A stretch of 64,000 nucleotides of DNA. Source: Capnocytophaga granulosa ATCC 51502. Its GTDB lineage: Bacteria; Bacteroidota; Bacteroidia; Flavobacteriales; Flavobacteriaceae. Under the pieces are notes generated by a model. That model searched no databases. It was not told the origin of the DNA and was given only the letters and a program-made list of their open reading frames with translations. Below, in pieces: positions 26,956 to 35,738 of the stretch (the first letter of the stretch is position 1; every line of letters starts with the position of its first letter). The stretch spans positions 676,218 through 740,217 of the forward strand of contig NZ_KE150242.1 in NCBI RefSeq assembly GCF_000411115.1, in the 5' to 3' direction. The position numbers and the translations under genes were made by a program.

Positions 26956-29058
26956 ATGAGCGTTTTGGAAACTCCTATTGAATACTTAAAAGGAGTAGGC
27001 CCCCAGCGGGCTACCCTACTCAAGAATGAGCTTCAAGTAGCCAATTTTCAGGATTTGCTACACTTGTTTCCTACGCGCTATATTGACCGCACACAATACT
27101 ATAAAATCCAAGACCTGCAGGATTCCTCGGCCGAGGTTCAGATCATCGGGCGTATCATTCACCTGAAAACTGTAGAGGGTAAAAGCAAAGCTCAACAGCG
27201 GCTCGTGGCTACCTTTGTTGATGATACAGGTAGTATGGAACTGGTGTGGTTTCGCCCTTCACAGTGGCTCAAAGATCATTTGCTAATCAATGTGCCTTAT
27301 GTGATTTTCGGCAAATGTGCCCTCTTTGCTGGAGTCTTCTCCATGGCTCACCCTGAGATGGAAACCCTTGAGGAACACCAAAATACGCTGCAAGGAAATA
27401 TACAAGCCGTGTATCCTTCTACTGAAAAACTCACCAAAAAGGGCATCAGCCAACGGGTTATGCGCAAGCTCCTTGAGAACCTTTTCACCGAAGTGGGTAA
27501 GCACTTTCAGGAGACACTCCCCCATGAGATGATACAACCCCTACGGCTACTGCCAAAGGGAGAGGCACTCTTCCAAATTCACTTTCCTCAGTCCCAAGAA
27601 CTCTTGGCTAAGGCACAATTCAGACTCAAGCTGGAAGAGCTTTTTTATATACAACTACAACTCATACAGAAGAATTACCTAAACAAAAAACTCCAAGGGT
27701 ATGTTTTCCCAAAGGTAGGTGATTATTTCAATACTTTCTACCACCAGTATCTTCCTTTCCCTTTGACCAATGCCCAAAAGAGAGTCATCAAGGAAATTCG
27801 TAACGATGTAGCCACTGGTGCCCAGATGAACCGACTCCTGCAGGGGGATGTGGGGGCAGGTAAGACCATAGTTGCACTATTTGCTATGCTCTTAGCCCTT
27901 GACAATCAGTTCCAAGCCTGTCTTATGGCACCTACCGAAATTCTCGCTCAGCAGCATTATGAGAGTATCGCCTCACTGCTCGCGCCTATGGATATACGCA
28001 TTGCTCTGCTTACAGGAAGTACTAAGACGAAGGAACGCCGAGAGATACATGAGGGCTTGGAAAGTGGCCAATTACAGATTGTTGTGGGCACTCACGCATT
28101 GCTGGAGGACAAGGTCAAGTTTCAGAATTTGGGCTTAGCCATTATTGACGAACAGCATCGCTTCGGAGTGGAACAGCGCTCTAAGCTCTGGCATAAGAAC
28201 CAGTTGCCGCCTCATGTGCTGATCATGTCGGCTACTCCTATTCCTCGTACTTTGGCCATGAGTCTCTATGGGGATCTGGACGTCTCGGTAATTGATGAAC
28301 TTCCTCCTGGAAGAAAGCCCATCAAGACAATCCACCAATATGAAACCCATAGAGCGAGGGTGTATCAGTTCCTCCATGATGAAATCGCCAAAGGACGACA
28401 AGTATATGTAGTATATCCACTGATTGAAGAGTCTGAAGCATTGGCTTTCAAGAACCTTACCGAAGGTTATAACCAGCTTTACACCACCTTTCCCCCCCCG
28501 AAATACACCATAGCCATGGTACATGGTCAGCTCAAGCCTGAAGAGAAGGATGCCCAAATGCGCCTTTTCTCAGAGGGCAAAGCGCAAATCATGGTAGCTA
28601 CCACCGTAATAGAGGTCGGGGTCAATGTGCCTAATGCCTCGGTGATGCTCATAGAGAGTGCCGAGCGCTTTGGCCTTTCCCAACTACACCAATTGCGTGG
28701 CCGTGTGGGGCGCGGTGCCGAGCAGAGCTATTGTATCCTAATGACCGATGTAAAGCTTAGCCATGACTCCCGTACCCGTATGGAGACCATGGTCGCCACT
28801 TGTGATGGTTTCCAAATCGCCGAAGTGGATCTAAAACTCCGAGGCCCTGGCGACCTTATGGGAAAACAACAGAGCGGAGTACTTGCCCTGAAAATAGCTG
28901 ATTTGGTCAAGGACGGGGGGCTACTCAAAATAGCCCGCGACTATGCCACTGACCTCATCCGTATAGACCCTGAACTGGCCGACCCCGCTCACCAGCATGT
29001 TGCCCATACACTCAATATGCTCAAGAGGAATAAAGGGATATGGAACCTCATTAGTTAG
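26956..29058 (+). CDS. recG: ATP-dependent DNA helicase RecG
   Basis: Branch-migrating SF2 helicase acting on stalled forks and Holliday junctions. It is 700 residues from the ATG at 26956; a TTG at 26947 overlapping the mtaB stop would add three residues. The N-terminal wedge (OB) domain spans about 60-170. Walker A is LLQGDVGAGKT (about 295-305) and the DEQH box is LAIIDEQHRFG (about 395-405). It ends with the helicase C domain and the conserved RLRGRVGRG-type motif (LHQLRGRVGRG). It is co-transcribed with mtaB. Confidence 0.97.
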   Translation: MSVLETPIEYLKGVGPQRATLLKNELQVANFQDLLHLFPTRYIDRTQYYKIQDLQDSSAEVQIIGRIIHLKTVEGKSKAQQRLVATFVDDTGSMELVWFRPSQWLKDHLLINVPYVIFGKCALFAGVFSMAHPEMETLEEHQNTLQGNIQAVYPSTEKLTKKGISQRVMRKLLENLFTEVGKHFQETLPHEMIQPLRLLPKGEALFQIHFPQSQELLAKAQFRLKLEELFYIQLQLIQKNYLNKKLQGYVFPKVGDYFNTFYHQYLPFPLTNAQKRVIKEIRNDVATGAQMNRLLQGDVGAGKTIVALFAMLLALDNQFQACLMAPTEILAQQHYESIASLLAPMDIRIALLTGSTKTKERREIHEGLESGQLQIVVGTHALLEDKVKFQNLGLAIIDEQHRFGVEQRSKLWHKNQLPPHVLIMSATPIPRTLAMSLYGDLDVSVIDELPPGRKPIKTIHQYETHRARVYQFLHDEIAKGRQVYVVYPLIEESEALAFKNLTEGYNQLYTTFPPPKYTIAMVHGQLKPEEKDAQMRLFSEGKAQIMVATTVIEVGVNVPNASVMLIESAERFGLSQLHQLRGRVGRGAEQSYCILMTDVKLSHDSRTRMETMVATCDGFQIAEVDLKLRGPGDLMGKQQSGVLALKIADLVKDGGLLKIARDYATDLIRIDPELADPAHQHVAHTLNMLKRNKGIWNLIS

Positions 29059-29110
29059 TGAATAGTGACTAACGACTAATGACTAACTTAAAACTCAAAA
29101 CTTAAAACTT
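29059..29110. repeat. Short-period quasi-repeat spacer
   Basis: TAGTGACTAACGACTAATGACTAA-type words followed by AAAACTCAAAACTTAAAACTT, i.e. two short-period blocks of different unit. It separates recG from the accA promoter. Confidence 0.55.
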
Positions 29111-29115
29111 AATTG

Positions 29116-29146
29116 TTGCTTTTTTCGGAAAAAATCCGTACTTTTG
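29116..29146 (+). promoter_or_regulatory. Promoter of accA
   Basis: TTG (29116-29118), a 20-base spacer and TACTTTTG (29139-29146), giving a leader of about 45 bases before the ATG at 29197. The spacer contains TTTTTCGGAAAAAATCCG, a small inverted repeat of unknown meaning. Confidence 0.65.
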
Positions 29147-29196
29147 CGGCGCTAATTAAGTGATTTTTGCAACCACTTTAAATCAAACTTAAAGAT

Positions 29197-30147
29197 ATGG
29201 AATATTTAGATTTTGAGCTACCTATCAAGGAACTTGAAGAACAATTAGATAAATGTGTTGCCCTTGGAAATGAAACTAATGTAGATGTCTCTGATACTTG
29301 TAAAAAACTTAACAAACGCTTGGAACAAGTAAAAAAGGACATCTATGAGAACCTTACTCCTTGGCAACGTGTACAGGTATCCCGACATATTGACCGCCCC
29401 TATGCGCTTGACTATATCAATGCTCTCTGTGGTAATACCTTTATAGAACTCCATGGTGACCGTACCGTGGGGGATGATAAGGCTATGATCGGAGGATTGG
29501 GAAAAATAGGCGATCAATCTTATATGTTTATCGGACAGCAGAAAGGTAACAATACCAAGAGCCGCCAGTACCGTAACTTTGGGATGCCTAACCCCGAAGG
29601 CTATCGCAAGGCCTTGCGCCTGATGAAGTCGGCTGAGAAGTTCAACCTACCTGTAGTTACCTTTATTGACACCCCAGGTGCTTACCCTGGTATTGAAGCA
29701 GAGGAAAGAGGTCAGGGAGAAGCTATCGCCCGTAACCTATTGGAAATGTCTCGCCTGCAAGTGCCTATCATTGTCTTTATCATAGGAGAAGGCGCCTCAG
29801 GAGGTGCCCTCGGTATAGGAGTGGGTGATAAGGTATTTATGCTAGAGAATACTTGGTATTCTGTAATTTCTCCAGAGTCTTGCTCCTCCATCCTTTGGCG
29901 TACTTGGGAGTACAAGGAACGTGCTGCCGATGCCCTTAAACTCACCGCTAAGGATATGAAAGCCAATGGCCTTATTGACGAAATTATCCCAGAACCCCTT
30001 GGAGGTGCTCATCGAAACAGAGAAGCTGTTTTTGAAAGTGTCAAAAAAGCAATTGAAGATACCTACAAGAAACTTTCCAAACTCTCTGTAGAGAAACTCA
30101 TTGAAAAAAGAATGGAAAAATACACCAGCTATGGTGTGTATAAATAA
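29197..30147 (+). CDS. accA: Acetyl-CoA carboxylase carboxyltransferase subunit alpha
   Basis: Alpha subunit of the carboxyltransferase that moves carboxyl from biotin to acetyl-CoA, making malonyl-CoA. It is 316 residues, standard. The start [14 protein letters not shown], the oxyanion-hole region [23 protein letters not shown] and [17 protein letters not shown] are all intact. The beta subunit gene accD is not adjacent. Three small genes follow at short distances. Confidence 0.97.
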   Translation: MEYLDFELPIKELEEQLDKCVALGNETNVDVSDTCKKLNKRLEQVKKDIYENLTPWQRVQVSRHIDRPYALDYINALCGNTFIELHGDRTVGDDKAMIGGLGKIGDQSYMFIGQQKGNNTKSRQYRNFGMPNPEGYRKALRLMKSAEKFNLPVVTFIDTPGAYPGIEAEERGQGEAIARNLLEMSRLQVPIIVFIIGEGASGGALGIGVGDKVFMLENTWYSVISPESCSSILWRTWEYKERAADALKLTAKDMKANGLIDEIIPEPLGGAHRNREAVFESVKKAIEDTYKKLSKLSVEKLIEKRMEKYTSYGVYK

Positions 30148-30155
30148 TTATAAGA

Positions 30156-30263
30156 ATGAAAAATTGGTTTAAAATCGTATGTATTGCCCTCTCTTTAGGT
30201 CTTTTGGCTAGTAGTTGTGGGGCTTTTCAGGGCTTTGCTTGCCCTCATGGCAGAAGATGCTAA
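30156..30263 (+). CDS. 35-residue lipoprotein-like peptide
   Basis: Small open frame ATG 30156 to TAA 30261-30263. It has a basic N-terminus (MKNWFK), a hydrophobic stretch (IVCIALSLGL) and a lipobox LLASSC with Cys21. The predicted mature peptide is only CGAFQGFACPHGRRC, cysteine-rich (three Cys). It starts 8 bases after the accA stop and ends 15 bases before the next gene. The lipobox plus tight spacing argue that it is translated. Function unknown. Confidence 0.55.
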   Translation: MKNWFKIVCIALSLGLLASSCGAFQGFACPHGRRC

Positions 30264-30278
30264 CCTAAAACCCTATCT

Positions 30279-30512
30279 ATGTCGGCCAAAGTACGTGCTT
30301 TTCTATTCAACTTCCTCTGTTTTGGAGCGTTGTTTATCTTGATTCGCTTAGGAATTCTCTGTTTTTTTCCTAATCTTCCTTATCTTATTATCTTTGCCAT
30401 TACGGGAGTGTTGGCCATAGTGCTCTCGCCTCGCTTTGCTGCTTATGAGGATGAGGGTAAGGAGGTATTGCTTATGCGCTGGATTTTCTTAAAGGGCATA
30501 CGACAATTCTAA
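30279..30512 (+). CDS. Small two-TM membrane protein
   Basis: 77-residue protein with two predicted membrane helices (about 8-28 and 33-50: LFNFLCFGALFILIRLGIL and YLIIFAITGVLAIVL) and a cytosolic tail ending KGIRQF. No family recognised. It is in an accA-linked run of small genes with 11-16 base gaps, so it is probably co-transcribed. Confidence 0.6.
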   Translation: MSAKVRAFLFNFLCFGALFILIRLGILCFFPNLPYLIIFAITGVLAIVLSPRFAAYEDEGKEVLLMRWIFLKGIRQF

Positions 30513-30523
30513 ATCCCTAGCTC

Positions 30524-30931
30524 ATGCAGATACAACTCAAAAAATTAGGCAAGAAAAAAATCAAAATCATTGAGGTAACCTTAGAAAAGCAGCCTGAAAC
30601 GCTCCGAGAACTGATCTCGGAGTGTGTCAAGAGCGAAGTAAAACGCTTCAATGATTCGAGAGAGGATACCTCTCTGATTCCTTTCCTCTCTGCCCAAGAA
30701 ATAGGAGAGCAAGCCCAAGAGGGAAAAATCACCTTCGGGGATAAGGAAAATAGAACCTTGGCCGACCTCTCCGTGGCCTTGGACACCGCTTTTCTTGCCT
30801 TTACCGATGGACTCTTTGCTGTCTTTGTAGATGACGAGGAAGTCAAAGCCTTGGACGCTCCCCTTACCATTACCCCTGAGACGGTTATCACCTTTATCCG
30901 ACTTACTTTCTTAGCCAAAGCTCCTTGGTAA
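30524..30931 (+). CDS. Hypothetical cytosolic protein
   Basis: 135-residue soluble protein of unknown family, rich in Lys/Glu at the N-terminus (QLKKLGKKKIKIIEVTLEKQPETLRELI) and acidic overall. The C-terminal part LFAVFVDDEEVKALDAPLTI resembles an ubiquitin-like or beta-grasp fold only by eye. It ends 2 bases from the convergent AraC regulator stop. It is last in the small-gene run after accA. Confidence 0.55.
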   Translation: MQIQLKKLGKKKIKIIEVTLEKQPETLRELISECVKSEVKRFNDSREDTSLIPFLSAQEIGEQAQEGKITFGDKENRTLADLSVALDTAFLAFTDGLFAVFVDDEEVKALDAPLTITPETVITFIRLTFLAKAPW

Positions 30932-30933
30932 TC

Positions 30934-31926
30934 TTAGTTCCCCCTTACCCCCTGTGGGCTACGACCAAACTTGCGCTTGAAAGCGCTAGAAAAGTGCGAC
31001 AGATGCTCATAGCCACATTGAAGTGCTATTTCACCTATAGACTTATCGGTATGTAGTAACAATTGTCGGGCAAGATTCATCTTATAATCATAGAGATAGC
31101 CGAAGATGGTATTGCCAAAAACCTCCTTAAATCCATAGCACAATTTCTTCTCATTCATACCTACTCCCTTTGCCAGTTCTGAGATAGAGGGAGTATGCTG
31201 CAAATCATGAATAATCAGCTCGCTTACCTCATGTATCTTATCTATATCGGTGTGGGTCTTACAATATTGGTAGTTTTGGTACTTCTGAGTGTTCAAAAGG
31301 TGAAACTGCAATAGAAATAATTCCAGCACTTTCAAGTCGGCATATACCCCTGCGGCATTGCCCAAAAGTTCTGTATTATTGAGTTGTTGCAAGATAGTTT
31401 GCATTTGAACAGGAGTACAATAACAGCCATAAGGATTGAGCAAGAAACTTCCTCCTCTCTGGTATCGCTCATAGATGGCCATAAAACTATCAGGGTATTG
31501 CTGCGCCATTTGAGCAAACTCCGCTTCACTTATTGCAATTGTAATTATTTCTAAATTATCATTTTTGATAAAAATATCCTTCCCTGAACATTCCTCCTTA
31601 CAGAAAAAAACATTGTGCTCACCTTGACTGGCAGAAACTAACTGCCCTGCTACATCCACACATGATTTCTTTCTAGATTTGATAGCAAAATGAAATCGTA
31701 CCGAAGGAATTGACATTCGCCCCTCAAAGGAGTAATTTTCCTTTATCTGAGCTTGCCAATTATAATAGGTATGCTTACCTATCTGCTTACCACAAGTTAC
31801 AAAGGTAACTATATCGTTCTGAAGATACCCATAATAGCGCTCCATTTCCCTCTCATCCTTTATCAAAGGAGCTTCTTGTTCTACAGTCAATTCCTGCAAG
31901 TCTTCTGTTGTTAATCGCTTCATCAT
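30934..31926 (-). CDS. AraC-family transcriptional regulator
   Basis: 330-residue regulator. The C-terminal ~100 residues are a double HTH of AraC type (ISELAKGVGMNEKKLCYGFKEVFG, then SIGEIALQCGYEHLSHFSSAFKRKFGRSPQG). The N-terminal ~210 residues resemble PchR-like sensor domains of siderophore regulators (inference). It is divergent from a TonB receptor, with four direct repeats in between that begin 7 bases from its own start, so it probably controls both genes. Two adjacent ATGs (31926 and 31923) are possible starts. Confidence 0.9.
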   Translation of the reverse strand: MMKRLTTEDLQELTVEQEAPLIKDEREMERYYGYLQNDIVTFVTCGKQIGKHTYYNWQAQIKENYSFEGRMSIPSVRFHFAIKSRKKSCVDVAGQLVSASQGEHNVFFCKEECSGKDIFIKNDNLEIITIAISEAEFAQMAQQYPDSFMAIYERYQRGGSFLLNPYGCYCTPVQMQTILQQLNNTELLGNAAGVYADLKVLELFLLQFHLLNTQKYQNYQYCKTHTDIDKIHEVSELIIHDLQHTPSISELAKGVGMNEKKLCYGFKEVFGNTIFGYLYDYKMNLARQLLLHTDKSIGEIALQCGYEHLSHFSSAFKRKFGRSPQGVRGN

Positions 31927-31930
31927 AAAT

Positions 31931-32011
31931 TTGCTATTGAGATTAAAATTCTGCTATTGAGATTAAAATTTTCGCTATTAAGATTAAAATTTTTGCTATT
32001 GAGATTAAAAT
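31931..32011. promoter_or_regulatory. Four phased direct repeats, putative AraC operator array
   Basis: The core GCTATTGAGATTAAAAT occurs at 31933, 31953, 31974 (one mismatch, A for G) and 31995. Spacing is 20, 21 and 21 bases, i.e. two helical turns, so all copies face the same side of the DNA. The last copy ends at 32011, where the -33 element of the downstream TonB-receptor promoter should be. There the sequence is AAAA rather than TTTG, suggesting activator dependence. Confidence 0.7.
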
Positions 32012-32030
32012 AAATTAAGTATATTAGATG

Positions 32031-32038
32031 TAATTTTG
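32031..32038 (+). promoter_or_regulatory. -7 box of the TonB receptor operon
   Basis: TAATTTTG, 19-20 bases downstream of the last operator repeat and with no -33 TTTG. The leader to the ATG at 32157 is about 110 bases and AT-rich, with no obvious hairpin or Fur box. Confidence 0.6.
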
Positions 32039-32156
32039 CATACTCAACCTTGATACTTAGAACAAAAATAAATAATAATTTTAAATCTCACAAGTCTTTT
32101 TTACTATTTAACAAGACTAAATAAACTAAAACACAATTAATCAACTCATTACATTT

Positions 32157-34481
32157 ATGTCAGTTAAGAAGTTTTTTTATCTATTACTCTTTTTTTCTTC
32201 CCTTAGCTTCGCACAAAATAAAGGAATGCTTTCAGGGAGAATTGTAGATAAGAGCACAGGCGAACCCTTAATCAATGCCGAGATTATCATCAAGGAAACA
32301 GGAAAGGGAACCGCTACCAATGAAAAGGGATTCTACTCATTGTCTCTACCTAAGGGAAGCTACACCATAGGCTTCTATTATCTTGGCTATCAGAGTATTA
32401 GTAAAAAAATTACTATTAGTGGAGATACTAAGCAAAATATAGCGCTTACCCCTGAGAAGCAGGAAATCGGAGAGGTAGTGGTTACTGCCAAGACCATTGC
32501 TCACCAAAAGAAAGAAGAAGCCATGCCTGTTACGGTGATTGACCTGTCCAATATGCGAGGTACCGTCAGCAGTGTACAAGATATATTGGTCAAGACCGTG
32601 GGGGTTACCCTGCGTACCTCTGGAGGGGTAGGCAGTAGCTCTCGCCTTTCTGTCCGTGGCTTGGAGGGTAAGCGTATCGGTTTTTTTATAGACGAAGTAC
32701 CTATGACCGATCAAACAGATTATATTGACTACAACGATATTCCTGTGGATATGATTGACCGTATCGAGATCTATAAGGGAGTGGTACCTGCCCGACTCGG
32801 TGGGTCTTCCCTTGGTGGGGCGGTCAATATTGTAACTCGTGAATATCCTGATAAATATGCAGACCTTAGTTATGGCCTTGAATCCTATAATACCCATAAG
32901 ATACAAGCCATCTTCAAGCGCAACCTCAAGGAGCAAGGACTTACCTTCGGGGTCGGAGGAGGTTATACCAGCTCAGATAACAATTATTCTTTTGACTCTC
33001 CCTATCGCGAGGGCTTGCGCCTGACTCGCAATCATGACAAATATCAAAAAATATTGGCAAGTGCTGGGCTTGAAGCTAAAAAATGGTGGTTTGATAAGGT
33101 AGAGATAGAAGCTGTTGCCATAAGAACCTACAAGGAAATACAAGGAATAGAGTATGATATCCGTCAGGCACATAGTCGTTCCTTCGTGATAGGATTGCCT
33201 ATCAAACTCCAAAAGAATCATTTCTTTTGGGATGGGCTTAACCTTGACATGCTCAATGTGATAGCGCTCTCTCGTATGAATTTTATAGACAAGGCTACCC
33301 GCCGTTACGAATGGGATGGCTCCTCCTACCCCACAGCTTCTCGTTATGGAGGGGAAGCAGGCTATAGATATCCTTCTGATTCCGATGACCAAAAATTTAC
33401 CATTGGCAATAAAACCAACTTGGAGTATTTGATAAACCAGCAGCACTCGCTTAATTTCAATTCGGTACTGGCCTTTGCTAAGGGAAAACCCAAGGACGAA
33501 CTCAAGCAAATGAGCTTAGGCAAGCAAGTGAATTTTGATTCCCATATGCTCAGTTGGGTCAGCGGGCTTACCTATGACTTCCGTTCTTTAGACGACAAGT
33601 TCCTTAACTCTCTTACGGGGCGCTACTATCTCTATACCATGCACACCCAAATGGCTCATCTTTTCGTACCAGGACAATATGATATAGATCTCAACAAAAA
33701 GGATTTCGGTATCAATGATGCTATGCGTTATCGCTTTCTTCCTTCCTTTATGGGAAAATTTTCTGTAGGGTATGATGTCCGTATCCCCTCTGAAACGGAA
33801 CTCTTAGGTGATGGTATCGCTATAGTACCTAGTGGGAATTTACTCCCCGAACGCAATACCAGTGTCAATGTTGGCTGCCTCTTTGACTTGGTTGGCAAGC
33901 ACCCTACCAATGCTCAAGTGGAACTGAACTTCTTTTATATGTACCTGAAAGATATGATCCGCTATACCGCAGGGGTTATAGGTGCACAATATCAGAATTT
34001 TGGCCAGATGCGTACCTTAGGGGTAGAGTTCGAAGCCAAAGCCGATGTACTTCCTTGGTTATATGCCTATGTGAATACTACCTACCAAGACCTGAGAGAT
34101 GTCCGCAACTATGAGTCTAACAGTAGCGTACCCAACCCTACTAAGGACAAGCGTATGCCCAATATTCCCTACCTTATGAGCAATATGGGATTAGAATTTC
34201 ACCGAGAAAATCTTTTTGGAGGTACTGGACAGAATACCCGTATCTTCTTAGACTATGCCTTTGTAGAGGAATACTACTATGATTTCGAGATGACCAAGCG
34301 CGACAAGCGCCGTATTCCCCGTAGTATAACCTTTGATTGGGGCTTTGAGCATAGTTTTTTCAATAATAAGTTCTTTATCTCAGGAAAAATACGCAACCTT
34401 ACCAACCAAAAAGTGTTCACCGAGTTCAACCGTCCCCTCCCAGGTATCAATGGAGGGGTAAAACTCCGTGTTATATTCTAA
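32157..34481 (+). CDS. TonB-dependent outer membrane receptor (XusA-like)
   Basis: 774-residue outer-membrane transporter. It has a signal peptide (about 1-19, ending LSFAQ), then a carboxypeptidase-regulatory-like domain (about 24-105), a plug domain (about 115-220, with SVRGLEGKRIGFFIDEVPM and GGSSLGGAVNIVTRE) and a C-terminal barrel ending in VKLRVIF, a typical terminal aromatic. The architecture is that of ferric-siderophore receptors rather than SusC. The AraC regulator upstream and the propeller-like lipoprotein downstream suggest siderophore or xenosiderophore import. The ligand is not determined. Confidence 0.9.
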   Translation: MSVKKFFYLLLFFSSLSFAQNKGMLSGRIVDKSTGEPLINAEIIIKETGKGTATNEKGFYSLSLPKGSYTIGFYYLGYQSISKKITISGDTKQNIALTPEKQEIGEVVVTAKTIAHQKKEEAMPVTVIDLSNMRGTVSSVQDILVKTVGVTLRTSGGVGSSSRLSVRGLEGKRIGFFIDEVPMTDQTDYIDYNDIPVDMIDRIEIYKGVVPARLGGSSLGGAVNIVTREYPDKYADLSYGLESYNTHKIQAIFKRNLKEQGLTFGVGGGYTSSDNNYSFDSPYREGLRLTRNHDKYQKILASAGLEAKKWWFDKVEIEAVAIRTYKEIQGIEYDIRQAHSRSFVIGLPIKLQKNHFFWDGLNLDMLNVIALSRMNFIDKATRRYEWDGSSYPTASRYGGEAGYRYPSDSDDQKFTIGNKTNLEYLINQQHSLNFNSVLAFAKGKPKDELKQMSLGKQVNFDSHMLSWVSGLTYDFRSLDDKFLNSLTGRYYLYTMHTQMAHLFVPGQYDIDLNKKDFGINDAMRYRFLPSFMGKFSVGYDVRIPSETELLGDGIAIVPSGNLLPERNTSVNVGCLFDLVGKHPTNAQVELNFFYMYLKDMIRYTAGVIGAQYQNFGQMRTLGVEFEAKADVLPWLYAYVNTTYQDLRDVRNYESNSSVPNPTKDKRMPNIPYLMSNMGLEFHRENLFGGTGQNTRIFLDYAFVEEYYYDFEMTKRDKRRIPRSITFDWGFEHSFFNNKFFISGKIRNLTNQKVFTEFNRPLPGINGGVKLRVIF

Positions 34482-34507
34482 GAAATTAACTAAAAAATCA
34501 TATTATT

Positions 34508-35734
34508 ATGTATTCAAAAATTTTCTTAACACTATGTGCTTGCGCTGTACTAAGCACCGCTTGCAAAAAAGATGATGAACCAACACCTACACCTACTCCA
34601 GAGGGCAAGGAATACACAGGAGATTTTCTATTGGAAACCACTGTGAAAAACCCTGATGGTATGAGCGGAAGCTCCTATGTACAAGTGTTCCAAAAATTAT
34701 CTGGAACTATCACCAATGATAATGCCGAACAATTAGAGTTCGCCTCCTGTGTACAAGTGATAGGCAAAGACGTCTATATCTTTGACTTGATGAAAGGGAC
34801 AAATGTTACCCATTGGGTATATGATCCTGCTGCTAAAAAGCTCAATAAAGGAGCCAGCCTTCCTACTCCTGTAGGTTCCTTTGTCGGACACCTAGAAAAA
34901 GTAAGTGATACTAAAGCCTATATGCCGCTCTATACTCAAGGAGTAGTATGGATTATCAATCCACAAACCATGAAAAAAACAGGTGAAATTGCCCTCCAAG
35001 AGTATGCCCATGGAGATAACAGTGCTGACCCTGCTATGGGATTCGTACGAGATGGTAAATACTACTTATCTCTTAACCAAATAGATCCTAATGCAAGTGC
35101 TCCCTATGCTGACTATCTACAAAGTGATGTAGCTATCATCGATGTCCAAACCGATAAAGTTGAAAAAATAGCTTCAGAGAAGACCTCTGGACTCATCTAT
35201 CCTACCCGTTCTATGGCTCCACATAGCGGTATGATGTTTACTAACGAAGCTGGCGACCTCTATATAGCTACTTCAGGATATTTTGGGTTCAATCCTGCCA
35301 ATACCAAGTGTGGCTTCCTCTGTATTCCTAAAGGAGCTACTGAGTTTGACACCAATAGGTCATGGGATATCTCCACTACTCCCATCGAAGGTTATGAGCA
35401 TAAGGCTGCCACTGTCATTAATACACAATATATAGGCAATAACAAAGTAGCTGCTTATGTAGGTATTCGTGAACTAAATGAGCAAAATCCTTATATAGCC
35501 AAAAATGTCATGGCTGTTATCATTGACCTTAGTGCTAAAACTATCAAGAAGATAGATGGTATTCCTTTCAGCGATGGACATAGTATAGCTATTGGCAAAC
35601 TGGAAAATAAGGCTGTTTTTGCTGCTTTCGGAACAGATAAGGCAGGTTTATTTACCTTTGACCCTACTACAGGCGCTGTACAGCAAGTACTCTCTACTGT
35701 GGGAAATCCTGCTTATTTCCATGCTTTTGAATAG
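34508..35734 (+). CDS. Surface lipoprotein, DUF4374/XusB-like beta-propeller
   Basis: 408-residue lipoprotein with lipobox LSTAC (Cys19) and a charged/Thr-Pro linker (KKDDEPTPTPTPEG), a typical Bacteroidota surface-export pattern. The rest is a series of strand-rich repeats (DVYIFDLM, HWVYDP, VVWIINPQTMKKTGEI, VAIIDVQTDKVEKI, GLFTFDPTTG) consistent with a six- or seven-bladed propeller. By pattern I assign it to DUF4374, the family of B. thetaiotaomicron XusB, which captures ferric enterobactin. It follows the receptor by 26 bases. Confidence 0.7.
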   Translation: MYSKIFLTLCACAVLSTACKKDDEPTPTPTPEGKEYTGDFLLETTVKNPDGMSGSSYVQVFQKLSGTITNDNAEQLEFASCVQVIGKDVYIFDLMKGTNVTHWVYDPAAKKLNKGASLPTPVGSFVGHLEKVSDTKAYMPLYTQGVVWIINPQTMKKTGEIALQEYAHGDNSADPAMGFVRDGKYYLSLNQIDPNASAPYADYLQSDVAIIDVQTDKVEKIASEKTSGLIYPTRSMAPHSGMMFTNEAGDLYIATSGYFGFNPANTKCGFLCIPKGATEFDTNRSWDISTTPIEGYEHKAATVINTQYIGNNKVAAYVGIRELNEQNPYIAKNVMAVIIDLSAKTIKKIDGIPFSDGHSIAIGKLENKAVFAAFGTDKAGLFTFDPTTGAVQQVLSTVGNPAYFHAFE

Positions 35735-35738
35735 AATT

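Noticed and set aside
32157..34481. SusC-type polysaccharide receptor
   Set aside because: There is no SusD-like partner; length (774) and the downstream propeller lipoprotein fit a siderophore-type system.
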